The notes under the pieces are model-generated. The model was not told where the DNA came from. It was given only the letters and a program-made list of their open reading frames with translations, and ran no database searches. A program made the translations under genes and the position numbers. Positions 1-8,665 of a DNA stretch of 64,000 nt are shown here, piece by piece. Positions within the stretch are counted from its first letter, which is position 1. Each line of letters opens with the position of its first letter. The stretch is from Ruania rhizosphaerae (GTDB lineage: Bacteria; Actinomycetota; Actinomycetes; Actinomycetales; Beutenbergiaceae). The stretch covers positions 62,001 through 126,000 of the forward strand of contig NZ_VSMB01000007.1 in the NCBI RefSeq assembly GCF_009805705.1, written 5' to 3'.

Positions 1-801
1 CAGCAGCTCAGTGTCTCGGGTGGCTTTGCCTACCTCTTCGACCCCTCCGCCCCGATCGGTGAGCGCATCGTGGCCATGACGCTGGACGGTGAAGCGATCG
101 ACGAGAGCGAGACCTACTCGATCGTCACGACGGCCGCGCTCGCAGCGGGTGGCGACGGGTTCTCCGCTCTCGCGGAGGGAACGAGCGAGTCGACCGGTGC
201 GCTCCTGCCCGATGCTGTGGGTGGCTACATCGCCGAGCTCGAGGTCGTCTCGCCCGACTACGTCCAGCGTTCGGTAGGCATCACCTGGGTCTCCGACCCG
301 ACGGCGGTGTACGTCCCAGGCGACCAGATCGCCGTGGACGTCTCCTCGTTCGTCTTCTCCACCGGGGAGCCGGTGCCCGACCAGCTTGAGACGTCTCTCG
401 GTGACGTGGCCACCGAGCCGGCCGCGCTGGACGCGACGGCAGTCGATGGAACGGACCAGATCGGTCGCGCCGAGGTGCGCGTCACGGTACCCGAGGTCTT
501 CGGAGTGACCGGCGGCCAGGGTGAGCGCCAAGCCACCGGAGGTTCCGGCGTCGGCATGGTGGATCTCGTGGTGACGGACCCGGTCAACGGCACCGAGTTG
601 GTGCTCGAGGTGCTGGTCGGATCAACCGGCTCCGATGGCGAGGGTGACGGCTCCGGTGGAGGGGGCGACGGCTCCGGCGGCGGCGACCTTCCGGAGACCG
701 GTGCGAACAACGTGTGGACGCTCGTGCTCATCGCTCTCGGCCTGGCGCTTGCCGGTGGCGTGGTCATGATCGTCCGGCGCAAGGCGTCCGGCAGGTCCTG
801 A
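1..801 (+). CDS. 5'-nucleotidase family protein, C-terminal part, LPXTG-anchored (5' truncated by window)
   Basis: The reading frame is open from base 1, so only the last 266 codons are present. The first ~55 residues (SGGFAYLFDP, then TYSIVTTAALAAGGDGF) resemble the C-terminal substrate-recognition domain of UshA-like secreted 5'-nucleotidases. A following ~130-residue segment looks like a beta-rich domain. A Gly/Ser/Asp-rich linker leads to LPETG at about residue 230, a hydrophobic segment and an RRK tail, a classic class A/D sortase signal. The mature protein would be cell-wall anchored and would release nucleosides outside the cell. The metallophosphatase catalytic domain, if present, lies upstream of the window. 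A strong hairpin follows the stop codon. Confidence 0.8.
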   Translation, partial: QQLSVSGGFAYLFDPSAPIGERIVAMTLDGEAIDESETYSIVTTAALAAGGDGFSALAEGTSESTGALLPDAVGGYIAELEVVSPDYVQRSVGITWVSDPTAVYVPGDQIAVDVSSFVFSTGEPVPDQLETSLGDVATEPAALDATAVDGTDQIGRAEVRVTVPEVFGVTGGQGERQATGGSGVGMVDLVVTDPVNGTELVLEVLVGSTGSDGEGDGSGGGGDGSGGGDLPETGANNVWTLVLIALGLALAGGVVMIVRRKASGRS

Positions 802-818
802 CCGGCTCCGCATCAAGC

Positions 819-855
819 AGATGCCCCGGACCCCTCACTGGGGTCCGGGGCATCT
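819..855. terminator. Bidirectional terminator hairpin between convergent genes
   Basis: A perfect 16-bp inverted repeat (819-834 with 840-855) with a 5-nt loop lies between the nucleotidase stop and the convergent desaturase stop. It can serve both strands. Confidence 0.8.
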
Positions 856-899
856 GCCGTTCAGCTCAGCGGCCGTTGTGGCCAGGGCTCGGCCGGCGG

Positions 900-1964
900 T
901 CAGCGGTACTGAGCCACCAGCGGGCAGGTGAACGTGTCCTTGGCCCCCAGGCCGACCACGTTGAGGTGCCGCACCACGATCCCGTAGGAGCGCCACAGGG
1001 TGGTCTGCGTGTAGGTGACCTTGTGGTCGGCGCAGAACTGGCGGACCAACGGTGCCACCCGGCGAAGGTGCGGGCGGGGCATGTTGGGGAAGAGGTGGTG
1101 TTCCACCTGGAAGTTCAGGCCTCCCATGGCGGTGTCGACCCAACGACCACCCGAGATGTTGCGGCTCATCAGGGTCTGCCGGCGGAGGAAGTCCAGGCGC
1201 ATGTCCTTCGGAACGATCGGCATGCCCACGTGGTTCGGGGCGAAGGAGGCGCCCATGTACACACCGAAGACGGCCAGCTGAACGCCGAGGAATGCTCCGG
1301 CGATTCCCGGCGAGAGCACGAGGAACAGGAAAGCCGGGAAGGCGACCAGCCGGATCGCCAGGAAGACGATCTCGATCGTGCGCCGCTTCAGGGGTGCCCG
1401 GCCGAAGACCCGTTTGGTGCTCGTCACGTGCAGGTCGAGGCCTTCGAGCAGCAGCATCGGGAAGAAGAACCATCCCTGGCGCTTCAGGAACCAGTCGATC
1501 GCCGGGTGGCGGCGGCGTTCGTCGGCCTGCTCGGGTGTGAAGGTCACGTAGGGCAGGTCGATGTCCGGGTCCGAGCCGCGCTTGTTGGGGTTGGCATGGT
1601 GGCGGGAGTGCTTGCTCTGCCACCATCCGTGGCTCAGTCCGACGAAGAGGTTGGCCAGCACCAGCGCCGTCCAGTCGTTCCACTTCGGTGAGTTGAAGAT
1701 CTGCTTGTGCGCGGCGTCATGGCCCAGGAAGGCGATCTGCGTCATCACAGCACCCATGACGACGGCGAGGGCCATCAGCCACCAGCTGCTGCCGATGAGC
1801 ACGATCGCGGCGATGATCGCCCCGAGTGCGAGGGCAGCGCCGATCAGGCGAGGCCAGTAGTAGTCATAGCGGCGCTGCAGCAGCCCGCTGTCACGAACCT
1901 GCCGTGTCAGTGCACTGAACTGGCTGATGTAGGCATCTCGTGGGCGTTCGGCGGTGGCGGTCAT
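900..1964 (-). CDS. Membrane fatty acid desaturase
   Basis: This 354-residue di-iron membrane enzyme would introduce double bonds into acyl-lipid or acyl-CoA chains. All three histidine boxes are visible: HDAAH (82-86), HSRHH (119-123) and QVEHH (286-290, in FQVEHHLFP). The QxxHH third box is typical of the front-end/acyl-lipid desaturase group. Hydrophobic segments occur around residues 42-80 and 100-112 and in the middle third. I chose the ATG at 1964 because AGAGGTG lies just upstream; an upstream in-frame extension has no ribosome site. It is monocistronic, converging on the nucleotidase and following the cold-shock gene on the same strand. A role in membrane fluidity together with the cold-shock protein is tempting but is inference. 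Confidence 0.88.
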   Translation of the reverse strand: MTATAERPRDAYISQFSALTRQVRDSGLLQRRYDYYWPRLIGAALALGAIIAAIVLIGSSWWLMALAVVMGAVMTQIAFLGHDAAHKQIFNSPKWNDWTALVLANLFVGLSHGWWQSKHSRHHANPNKRGSDPDIDLPYVTFTPEQADERRRHPAIDWFLKRQGWFFFPMLLLEGLDLHVTSTKRVFGRAPLKRRTIEIVFLAIRLVAFPAFLFLVLSPGIAGAFLGVQLAVFGVYMGASFAPNHVGMPIVPKDMRLDFLRRQTLMSRNISGGRWVDTAMGGLNFQVEHHLFPNMPRPHLRRVAPLVRQFCADHKVTYTQTTLWRSYGIVVRHLNVVGLGAKDTFTCPLVAQYR

Positions 1965-2054
1965 CGCGCACCTCTTTCGCGTGAAGGTTGGGCGCGCGGG
2001 CACCCTGGTTCGGGGGCGTGGCCGATGCTGCGTCGGCAGACCGGCTGAGAAATG

Positions 2055-2093
2055 CGACCGGCCGCCGTCGGGCGTACCAACGGCGGCCGGTCG
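2055..2093 (-). terminator. Terminator hairpin downstream of cold-shock gene
   Basis: A perfect 14-bp inverted repeat (2055-2068 with 2080-2093, 11-nt loop) lies between the cold-shock stop codon and the desaturase start. It is likely the 3' end of the csp transcript. Confidence 0.65.
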
Positions 2094-2135
2094 AGCAAGC
2101 CAGTTCGCTCCGTGCTGGAGCGGCCTGCGTCAGTG

Positions 2136-2339
2136 TCAGAGCGGGCGGATGTTCGATGCCTGCGGGCCCTTCGGGCCCTGGGTCACCTCGAACTCGACGC
2201 GCTGGTTGTCCTCGAGGGAGCGGTAGCCGTCAGCCTGGATGGCCGAGTAGTGCGCGAACACATCGGCGGTGCCGTCCTCGGGGGCGATGAAGCCGAACCC
2301 CTTCTCAGAGTTGAACCACTTCACGGTGCCTACGGTCAT
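2136..2339 (-). CDS. CspA-family cold-shock protein
   Basis: A 67-residue single cold-shock domain, the full normal family length. RNP1 (KGFGFI) and RNP2-like (VFAHYSAI) RNA-binding motifs are visible after the N-terminal [10 protein letters not shown]. It acts as an RNA chaperone that melts secondary structure and may be constitutive or cold-induced. ATG 2339 is preferred over an ATG 15 bases upstream because GGAGAAA is correctly spaced before it and the family start is [10 protein letters not shown] long leader with an intrinsic-terminator-like hairpin lies upstream (separate entry). Which actinobacterial csp paralogue this is cannot be decided from the sequence. Confidence 0.93.
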   Translation of the reverse strand: MTVGTVKWFNSEKGFGFIAPEDGTADVFAHYSAIQADGYRSLEDNQRVEFEVTQGPKGPQASNIRPL

Positions 2340-2421
2340 GCGTTTCTCCATCATTCAGAGTTCGGGCCCGACTGTCGGGTCCGAATCAGCCACGGTGCCG
2401 GCGTCAGCTCTTCCTGGTGAA

Positions 2422-2456
2422 GAAAAAACGCCCCGAGCCTTTCAAGGCTGGGGCGT
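2422..2456 (-). terminator. Intrinsic-terminator-like hairpin in the csp leader (possible attenuator)
   Basis: On the minus strand a 12-bp stem with one bulge (2445-2456 with 2428-2440, loop 2441-2444) is followed directly by TTTTTTC. It lies about 85 nt upstream of the csp start codon, and no upstream minus-strand gene would need a terminator. Either csp is transcribed from a promoter inside the remaining 80 nt, or the leader is attenuated. Confidence 0.6.
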
Positions 2457-2768
2457 CCGACGTGCGATTCACTGCAACCAAGTTTAACCCTACCGCACAA
2501 CGGCCGGTTTGTGGGGTGTGGGTTGTGACTCATCGATTTCGCGTGTCCCCAGCCGGCTCCGCATGTGCACAGCGCCGGGTGGTTGTCCGAGTCGACACGT
2601 ATGCGTGGGCCTGTGCGTCATGGTGCCGCGCTCCGCGCATCTGCGTCAGTTCGGACACGCCCAGCGATCGATGGGCAGGGAGGGCGCGCTGCGGATCACA
2701 CCCGCGTACCGGTTGTCGCGGTGATGAGCTACCTGGGGGTAGCTGCGCGGTCGGTAGGCTCTCCTGCC
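2457..2768. promoter_or_regulatory. Divergent intergenic region between csp and the SCP-fold gene
   Basis: No credible gene. On the plus strand TAGGCT (2755-2760, a TAnnnT -10 type hexamer) ends 8 nt before the GTG start of the SCP gene, which would give a very short leader or a leaderless mRNA. A 7-bp inverted repeat AGCTACC-N4-GGTAGCT (2727-2744) sits just upstream and could be an operator. The minus-strand csp promoter is not clearly identifiable. Confidence 0.35.
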
Positions 2769-3137
2769 GTGACCCGACGACGTATCGACCCCAGCGAGGG
2801 TGAGTCTGCTGTGGGTGTGTGGCTGGCAGGGGAGGCGGACCGGCGGTCGGTGGCCACCGCCGTCCGCTACGCCCTGCAGACTCTCACCGACCGCGCCCCT
2901 GGTCATTCGGTCGAGGTGCGCGTGCCTCCAGCGGGCGTGACGCAGGTGATCGAGGGGCCGCGGCACACCCGCGGCACTCCGCCCAACGTGATCGAGACCG
3001 ACGCTGAGACCTTCCTCGCACTCGCCACCGGGCGCCTAACCTGGGATGAGGCTGTCGCCTCGGGTTCGGTGGCGGCCTCCGGCCAGCGCGCTGACCTCGG
3101 CGCGCTGCTGCCGCTGTGGGGCACTCCGGTTGGTTGA
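2769..3137 (+). CDS. Sterol carrier family (SCP-like) protein
   Basis: A 122-residue soluble protein of a conserved actinobacterial family annotated as SCP-2-like. The segment EGPRHTRGTPPNVIETD followed by LALATGRLTWDEAVASG is characteristic. The family is usually found next to purF in Actinobacteria, as here. Its ligand is unknown; the fold suggests a hydrophobic small molecule. GTG 2769 gives the normal family length and the N-terminus RRRIDP; longer upstream starts are unsupported. It appears to head a group of plus-strand genes running into the RNase gene and purF-purM. Function beyond the fold is not inferable. Confidence 0.8.
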   Translation: MTRRRIDPSEGESAVGVWLAGEADRRSVATAVRYALQTLTDRAPGHSVEVRVPPAGVTQVIEGPRHTRGTPPNVIETDAETFLALATGRLTWDEAVASGSVAASGQRADLGALLPLWGTPVG

Positions 3138-3250
3138 GCCTGCCGTCGGCCGCGCATGCCGGGTCGCCGCTGCGGCACCCCGGCTCGAGGCGGACTCTCG
3201 GCCCGAGGCGCAGCGCAGAATTGCGAACTCCCCGCTACTACAGTGGACCG

Positions 3251-3745
3251 GTGAGCACCGATGACCCGACCGATCGCGACGGCGTCGCTGGTCCAGGCCG
3301 TGCGGCCTCCGATCAGCCCGAGGAGACCGGGGTGAGCGTGCCGGAGGCCGCGGCCGAGCCGGACGAGGTGAGCGACGCCGTCGGGCAGGGTGATCAGGCC
3401 ACGGCGAGCGGATCCGCCGATGGAGGCGCCGCCGTCGGGGATGAGCCTGGTACGAGTGCTTCGTCAGATCCCCTGGAAGCTGCCGGTGGCGAACCCGGAG
3501 AGGAACGCCGCATCGCCGATGCCGTTGACCGCAGTCAGGTGCGCCGCGCACCGCGCTACCGGAACTTCGCCGTGCTCGGTGGTCTGCTCGGAGTGCTGAT
3601 CGCCGCGATCGCGACCCCGTTCGCCGACGAGACCGAGTATCTCGGCCACGGCGGACTCTTCCTGGTGGTGGCACTGACCCTGGCCCCGGTCGGGATCCTG
3701 CTGGCCTGCCTGCTGGCCCTGCTGCTCGACCGGAGGTCGCGATGA
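3251..3745 (+). CDS. Two-TM membrane protein with acidic N-terminal region
   Basis: A 164-residue protein. Residues 1-98 are rich in Glu, Asp, Gly and Ala and look disordered; two hydrophobic helices follow (about FAVLGGLLGVLIAAIATPF and FLVVALTLAPVGILLACLLA), ending RRSR. Such proteins are common next to purF in Actinobacteria, but no function is known to me. GTG 3251 is chosen because it leaves the upstream SCP gene free of overlap. The stop overlaps the start of the RNB gene by 4 bases (ATGA), so the two are probably translationally coupled. Confidence 0.65.
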   Translation: MSTDDPTDRDGVAGPGRAASDQPEETGVSVPEAAAEPDEVSDAVGQGDQATASGSADGGAAVGDEPGTSASSDPLEAAGGEPGEERRIADAVDRSQVRRAPRYRNFAVLGGLLGVLIAAIATPFADETEYLGHGGLFLVVALTLAPVGILLACLLALLLDRRSR

Positions 3746-5244
3746 CCACGTCCGCCCAGCGTCGGCGCGTCCGGCTCTCACCCGCAGCCGAGCACGCCGT
3801 CCACCCGTTGCTGGAACGAATCCGCACCGAGCAGGGGGTCCCTGGGTCGTTCTCCGATGAGGCCCTCGCCGAGGCCGAGGCCGCTGCCGAGGAACCGGTC
3901 ACCGGTGGACTCGACCTGACCGATGTACCGTTCCTGACGATTGACCCGCCCGGGGCGCGCGATCTCGATCAGGCCATGCACATCGCCCGCGACGGCGCGG
4001 GCTACGTGGTGCAGTACGCCATCGCCGACCCTGCCTCGTTCGTGCAAGCCGGAGGTGCGCTCGATACCGAGCTCGCCGACCGTGGCGTCACGTTCTACGG
4101 ACCGGACGGCTCGATCACCCTCCACCCGGAGGTGATTTCCGAGGCTGCGGCAAGCCTGCTCGAGGGACAGACCCGTCCCGCCTGCGTCTGGCAGATCCGG
4201 CTCGACGGCGACGGGGGAGTGCTGGAGGCGGGCGTCCAGCGCGCGCAGGTACGTAGCCGCGCCCAGCTCGACTACGACGATGCCGCGCGGCGGATCGAGG
4301 GCGCCGGGGACGAACCGGCCGGTGAACTCGACCAGGTGCTGGTCCTGCTGCGCGAAGTCGGGCGGCTGCGCGCCGCGCAGGAGCGAGCCCGAGGTGGGGC
4401 GTCGCTGGCGATCCGGGAGCAGGAGGTGGTGGCCGATGACGGTGGTTACCGTCTGGTCCAGCGGGCACAGCTCGACGTGGAGGATTGGAACGCCCAGATC
4501 TCCCTGCTCACCGGGATGGTGGCGGCCGATCTGATGCGTCAGGCCCGGGTGGGGGTGTTGCGGACCCTGCCACCGGCCGACCCCCGCGATGTCGACCGGG
4601 TGCGACGGGCCGCGCACGGGCTCGGGATCGACTGGCCACAGGGCCGGCCCTACGGTGAGGTGCTCTCGGGCCTGGACTCCGCCGATCCGGCGCACGCTGC
4701 GTTCCTGCAGGAGGCTACGAGCCTGTTCCGCGGCGCTGGGTATCTCACGTTTGACGGTGAGCTGCCGGCTCACTCTCCCCACGCGGCGATCGCCTCCGAG
4801 TACGCGCACGTCACCGCACCCTTGCGGCGCTTGGTCGACCGGTATGGGCTGGAGATCTGCCTGGCTGCGACTGCGGGCACCGAGGTCCCCGGTTGGGTGC
4901 GAGAGGCGCTCAAGGACCTGCCGGGCATCATGGGCCGGGCCGGTCAGCGTTCGTCCGCCTATGAGCGTGCTTGCGTCGACGCCGTCGAGGCTGTGCTGCT
5001 GCGTGGCCGGATCGGGCAACGCTTCGAGGGCGTCATCGTGGAGGTGGACACCCCCGACGGCGGCTCTTCCGCCGAGCAGGACGGTTCACCTCGGACCGAG
5101 GAACAGCGGGGCACCGTGGTCCTGGCCGAACCTGCCGTACGGGCGCAGATCACCGGCTCCGGCTTGCCCCTGGGGGAGTGGGTGCAGGTCCGAGTGGCGC
5201 ACGTGGACGTCGACGAGCGCAAGGTGAGATTCGCGCTCGCCTAG
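3742..5244 (+). CDS. RNB-domain (RNase II/R family) exoribonuclease
   Basis: A 500-residue protein with an RNB catalytic domain. The signature TIDPPGARDLDQAMH (residues ~71-85) carries the conserved Asp residues that bind Mg2+ (family pattern D-x-x-x-x-x-D-x-D-D/Q). Later SEYAHVTAPLRRLVDRYG (~352-369) matches the conserved S-x-x-x-x-F/H-x-T-x-P-x-R-R-x-x-D region. A short C-terminal S1-like tail is possible (RGTVVLAEPAV...). It lacks the N-terminal cold-shock domains of long RNase R, as do many actinobacterial homologues. It would degrade RNA 3' to 5'. It is coupled by a 4-base overlap to the membrane protein upstream. Confidence 0.88.
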   Translation: MTTSAQRRRVRLSPAAEHAVHPLLERIRTEQGVPGSFSDEALAEAEAAAEEPVTGGLDLTDVPFLTIDPPGARDLDQAMHIARDGAGYVVQYAIADPASFVQAGGALDTELADRGVTFYGPDGSITLHPEVISEAAASLLEGQTRPACVWQIRLDGDGGVLEAGVQRAQVRSRAQLDYDDAARRIEGAGDEPAGELDQVLVLLREVGRLRAAQERARGGASLAIREQEVVADDGGYRLVQRAQLDVEDWNAQISLLTGMVAADLMRQARVGVLRTLPPADPRDVDRVRRAAHGLGIDWPQGRPYGEVLSGLDSADPAHAAFLQEATSLFRGAGYLTFDGELPAHSPHAAIASEYAHVTAPLRRLVDRYGLEICLAATAGTEVPGWVREALKDLPGIMGRAGQRSSAYERACVDAVEAVLLRGRIGQRFEGVIVEVDTPDGGSSAEQDGSPRTEEQRGTVVLAEPAVRAQITGSGLPLGEWVQVRVAHVDVDERKVRFALA

Positions 5245-5284
5245 TGGCGCCCTGTCGTCGTCACTCTGACTCCACCATCACCCT

Positions 5285-5360
5285 CCATCATCACCGGGGG
5301 TGAAGTTGACGTCGATGATCGGCCCATAACCGACGTCAACTTCACCCCCGGTGATGATGG
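5285..5360. repeat. 30-bp perfect inverted repeat with 16-nt loop
   Basis: Arms 5285-5314 and 5331-5360 are exact reverse complements. It sits between the RNase stop and purF on the same strand. The stem is roughly twice as long as an ordinary terminator and lacks a T-tract. It may terminate the RNase transcript or be a structural element. Confidence 0.7.
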
Positions 5361-5426
5361 CGCCGCTAGGTGATCGCGGTGCCGTGGTGATTGGGCAGCC
5401 GGTGCCCGGTGTGGGACCATGGTGGT

Positions 5427-6968
5427 GTGGTACGCGGAGATGGTCGTCTCACTCATGAGCTCCTTCCCGGCGAGAAGGGCCCGCAGGATGCCTGCGGTGT
5501 CTTCGGCGTCTGGGCCCCCGGCGAGGAGGTGGCGAAGCTCACCTATTTCGGGCTGTACGCGCTGCAGCATCGGGGTCAGGAGTCGGCGGGGATCGCCACC
5601 AGCAATGGTGAGCAGATACTCGTCTACAAGGATATGGGCCTGGTCTCCCAGGTCTTCGACGATATGGCGTTGCGCTCCCTGACCGGCCACATCGCCCTTG
5701 GGCACACGCGTTACTCCACCACGGGCGCGAGCACCTGGGAGAATGCGCAGCCCACGCTGGGCCCGACGTCCTCGGGAACCATTGCGCTCGGTCACAACGG
5801 CAACCTCACCAACACCGGCGAGCTGATCGATCTGGTGCGCGAGCGTTACGGGAGCACCGTGCGCGACCGTGCCCTCGACGATTGCGCCTCCGACACCACC
5901 GTGCTGACTGCGCTGCTGTCCGGAGACCCTGACCACTCACTCGAAGAGACCGCCATCGAGGTGCTCCCGCGGGTGCGTGGGGCGTTCTCGCTGGCGTTCA
6001 TGAGCGAGACCACCTTGTATGCAGCTCGTGACCCTCAGGGAATCCGCCCACTGGTGTTGGGACGGCTCGAGCGCGGCTGGGTGGTCGCGTCCGAGACGGC
6101 TGCGCTCGACATCGTGGGCGCCGCATTCGTGCGCGAGATCGAACCTGGTGAGCTGATCACGATCGACGCCGACGGTTTGCGAACCCGCCGGTTCGCCGAG
6201 GCTCAGCCGAAGGGGTGCGTCTTCGAGTACGTCTACCTCGCCCGCCCTGACACCACGATCAGCGGACGGTCGGTCAACGCCGCGCGGGTGGAGATGGGTC
6301 GTGCACTCGCGCGTGAGCACCCGGCCGAGGCCGACCTGGTGATCCCGGTGCCGGAGTCCGGCACACCGGCGGCGATCGGGTACGCGACCGAGTCGGGAAT
6401 CCCGTTCGCGCAGGGGTTGACGAAGAATGCTTACGTGGGCCGGACGTTCATCCAACCCAGCCAGACCATCCGTCAACTCGGCATCCGCCTCAAGCTGAAC
6501 CCGTTGCGTGAGGTGATCCGAGGCAAGCGGCTCGTGGTGGTGGACGACTCGATCGTGCGCGGCAACACCCAGCGCGCACTGATCCGGATGCTTCGCGAGG
6601 CCGGTGCCGCGGAGGTGCATGTGCGGATCTCCTCGCCACCAGTGAAATGGCCCTGCTTCTACGGCATTGACTTCGCGACCCGCGCCGAGTTGATCGCCAA
6701 CGGCCTCAGCGCCGACGAGATCGGGCAGGGGCTCGGGGCGGACACGCTCGGCTACATCTCCACCGAGGGCATGATCGCAGCGACCGAGCGACCGGCCAGT
6801 GAGTTGTGCGCGGCCTGCTTCACCGGCGAATACCCCGTGATGATCGACGGTCGGGAGGCTGCCGAGCAACTCGGTGATCAGGACGAACTTCCGCTCGGTC
6901 AGCCTGAGGACGGATTGCGCTCGCTGAGCGTCTCCGCCGGCGGGTCTGGAGCGCTGGTCCACCCGTGA
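5427..6968 (+). CDS. purF: Amidophosphoribosyltransferase (first committed step of purine synthesis)
   Basis: PurF makes 5-phosphoribosylamine from PRPP and glutamine. The N-terminal class II glutaminase begins after a propeptide: the catalytic Cys lies in DACGVFGVW (Cys ~23 with the chosen start). GHTRYSTTG and HNGNLTN are glutaminase motifs. The C-terminal PRTase loop is RLVVVDDSIVRGNT. The length is 513 residues, normal for the type that carries a propeptide and Cys ligands (for example CVFEYVYLARPD and SELCAACFTGEYP) for a [4Fe-4S] cluster. GTG 5427 is chosen as giving a typical ~22-residue propeptide; TTG 5391 is an alternative. The stop overlaps the purM start by 4 bases. Confidence 0.96.
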   Translation: MVRGDGRLTHELLPGEKGPQDACGVFGVWAPGEEVAKLTYFGLYALQHRGQESAGIATSNGEQILVYKDMGLVSQVFDDMALRSLTGHIALGHTRYSTTGASTWENAQPTLGPTSSGTIALGHNGNLTNTGELIDLVRERYGSTVRDRALDDCASDTTVLTALLSGDPDHSLEETAIEVLPRVRGAFSLAFMSETTLYAARDPQGIRPLVLGRLERGWVVASETAALDIVGAAFVREIEPGELITIDADGLRTRRFAEAQPKGCVFEYVYLARPDTTISGRSVNAARVEMGRALAREHPAEADLVIPVPESGTPAAIGYATESGIPFAQGLTKNAYVGRTFIQPSQTIRQLGIRLKLNPLREVIRGKRLVVVDDSIVRGNTQRALIRMLREAGAAEVHVRISSPPVKWPCFYGIDFATRAELIANGLSADEIGQGLGADTLGYISTEGMIAATERPASELCAACFTGEYPVMIDGREAAEQLGDQDELPLGQPEDGLRSLSVSAGGSGALVHP

Positions 6969-8071
6969 GCGAGCCCATCACCTACGCCTCGGCCGGAGTG
7001 GACACCGAGGCGGGAGACAAGGCAGTCGAACTGATGAAGGACGCGGTCCGTGCCACCCACGGGCCGCAGGTGCTGGGAGGCGTCGGCGGGTTCGCCGGCC
7101 TCTACGATGCCACGGCCCTGACCCGCTACCGCAAACCGCTGCTGGCCACCTCCACCGACGGCGTCGGGACGAAGGTCGCGCTCGCTCAGGCGATGGATGT
7201 GCACGACACGATCGGATTCGATCTGGTCGGCATGGTCGTCGACGACATCGTCGTGGTGGGCGCCGAGCCCCTGTTCATGACCGACTACATCGCGTGCGGA
7301 TCGGTGGTTCCGGAGCGGATCGCCGACATCGTGCGCGGGATCGCCTCGGCCTGCTCGGCCGCCGGTACGGCACTCGTGGGCGGGGAGACCGCGGAGCACC
7401 CCGGCCTGCTGGATCCGGACGAGTACGACGTGGCCGGTGCCGCGACCGGCGTGGTCGAGGCCGACGCTGTCCTGGGCCCGGAGCGGGTGCAGGCGGGCGA
7501 CGTCCTCCTCGCCATGGGCTCGAGCGGACTGCACTCGAACGGCTACTCGCTGGTGCGCCGGGTGATCTCGGTGGCCGGCTGGGAGCTCGACCGTGACGTT
7601 CCCGAGTTCGGCCGGTCCCTCGGTGCGGAGCTGCTGGAACCGACCCGGGTGTACGCCGCCGACTGTCTCGCTCTCGCGCGGGACGAGCAGATCGGGGTAC
7701 ATGCCTTCACCCACGTCACCGGTGGGGGGCTCGCGGCGAACCTGGCCCGGGTGCTGCCCGCTGGTCTGGTGGCGGACGTGGACCGGTCGTCCTGGGTCGT
7801 ACCGCCGGTCTTCGACGTAGTGCGACGCCTGGGGTCGGTGCCGTGGTCGGACCTGCAGAACACCCTGAACCTCGGCATCGGCATGGTGGCTGTGCTTCCG
7901 CAGGCAGGTGTGGACGCCGCGATTCGAATGTGCGCCGAACGCGGTATGCCCGCCTGGGTGCTCGGGCACGTGCACTCGGCTGAGGACTCTGACGGCTCCG
8001 ACGTCATCAGTGGCACCAAGGGCGTGCAGGGTGGCGGCGTGCGGCTGCTGGGGGAGTACCGCACGTCCTGA
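6965..8071 (+). CDS. purM: Phosphoribosylformylglycinamidine cyclo-ligase (AIR synthetase)
   Basis: PurM closes the imidazole ring, converting FGAM to AIR with ATP. The 368-residue protein begins with the standard ITYASAGVD and carries LLATSTDGVGTKV and the ALVGGETAEHPG segment of the AIRS/SelD/HypE ATP-binding fold. HVTGGGLAANLARVLP is also family-typical. The GTG start at 6965 overlaps the purF stop (GTGA), so purF-purM is a translationally coupled operon as in most Actinobacteria. It ends before a hairpin shared with the convergent DUF3073 gene. Confidence 0.96.
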   Translation: MSEPITYASAGVDTEAGDKAVELMKDAVRATHGPQVLGGVGGFAGLYDATALTRYRKPLLATSTDGVGTKVALAQAMDVHDTIGFDLVGMVVDDIVVVGAEPLFMTDYIACGSVVPERIADIVRGIASACSAAGTALVGGETAEHPGLLDPDEYDVAGAATGVVEADAVLGPERVQAGDVLLAMGSSGLHSNGYSLVRRVISVAGWELDRDVPEFGRSLGAELLEPTRVYAADCLALARDEQIGVHAFTHVTGGGLAANLARVLPAGLVADVDRSSWVVPPVFDVVRRLGSVPWSDLQNTLNLGIGMVAVLPQAGVDAAIRMCAERGMPAWVLGHVHSAEDSDGSDVISGTKGVQGGGVRLLGEYRTS

Positions 8072-8228
8072 GCGCTGTGTGAAGCGACCACGGCACGGCG
8101 GGTGGCTGCGGACGGGCCCTACCGGCCGCTCGGGGCGGCATGCGATTCCGCGATGCTCCGGTTCCCACGAGGTGCCGATCGGCGACTCGGACCGGGGACC
8201 TGCGGGTCACGCTGGCTGCACATGCGCA

Positions 8229-8268
8229 ACGACCTCACCCGACGAGTGACGTCGTCCGGTGAGGTCGT
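8229..8268. terminator. Terminator hairpin between purM and DUF3073
   Basis: Outer stem 8229-8239 with 8258-8268 plus an inner 4-bp stem (GACG/CGTC, 8241-8244 with 8250-8253). It lies between convergent purM and the DUF3073 gene and can serve both. The rest of 8072-8292 holds nothing recognisable. Confidence 0.6.
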
Positions 8269-8292
8269 GCAGTGACGGACCAGGTCAGTCCG

Positions 8293-8490
8293 TCAAGGGC
8301 GGTGCGGGGGAGCCTGCCATTCGTCGTCAACGTCCTCAGCAGGCGGTACGTCGTACCGATCTGCGAGGTCCGTCTGAGTCGACGACGAGGACAGCTCGCG
8401 CTCGAGCGCCTGGTAGTCAGTCTCGGGGCTGTAGTACTTCAGCTTCCGAGCGACCTTCGTCTGCTTTGCCTTCTGACGGCCGCGCCCCAT
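8293..8490 (-). CDS. DUF3073 family protein
   Basis: A 65-residue basic-to-acidic small protein starting MGRGRQKAKQTKVARKLKYY, the signature of DUF3073. This family is found almost only in Actinobacteria and commonly sits convergent to or beside purM (as Rv0810c does in Mycobacterium tuberculosis). The N-terminal half is rich in Lys/Arg and could bind nucleic acid; the C-terminal half is acidic. ATG 8490 is preceded by GGAGGGGG. Its role is unknown. Confidence 0.88.
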   Translation of the reverse strand: MGRGRQKAKQTKVARKLKYYSPETDYQALERELSSSSTQTDLADRYDVPPAEDVDDEWQAPPHRP

Positions 8491-8665
8491 GGCGTGACCC
8501 CCTCCACCGGTAAGTGCCGGAACCACACCGTCAAGAGACGTAGTGACCCCGGGATATGGTCATGTGTCGTGTAACAACCGTATCGCGCGGATGTGCCCGT
8601 CGGCCAACTGGCAGAGCCCATCCGCGCCGTACTGCGAGGAGATTCATCTCACGCAGTGGGATGAA

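Noticed and set aside
5361-5426. Purine riboswitch before purF
   Set aside because: The leader is too short and shows no purine aptamer three-way junction; only the long palindrome lies upstream.
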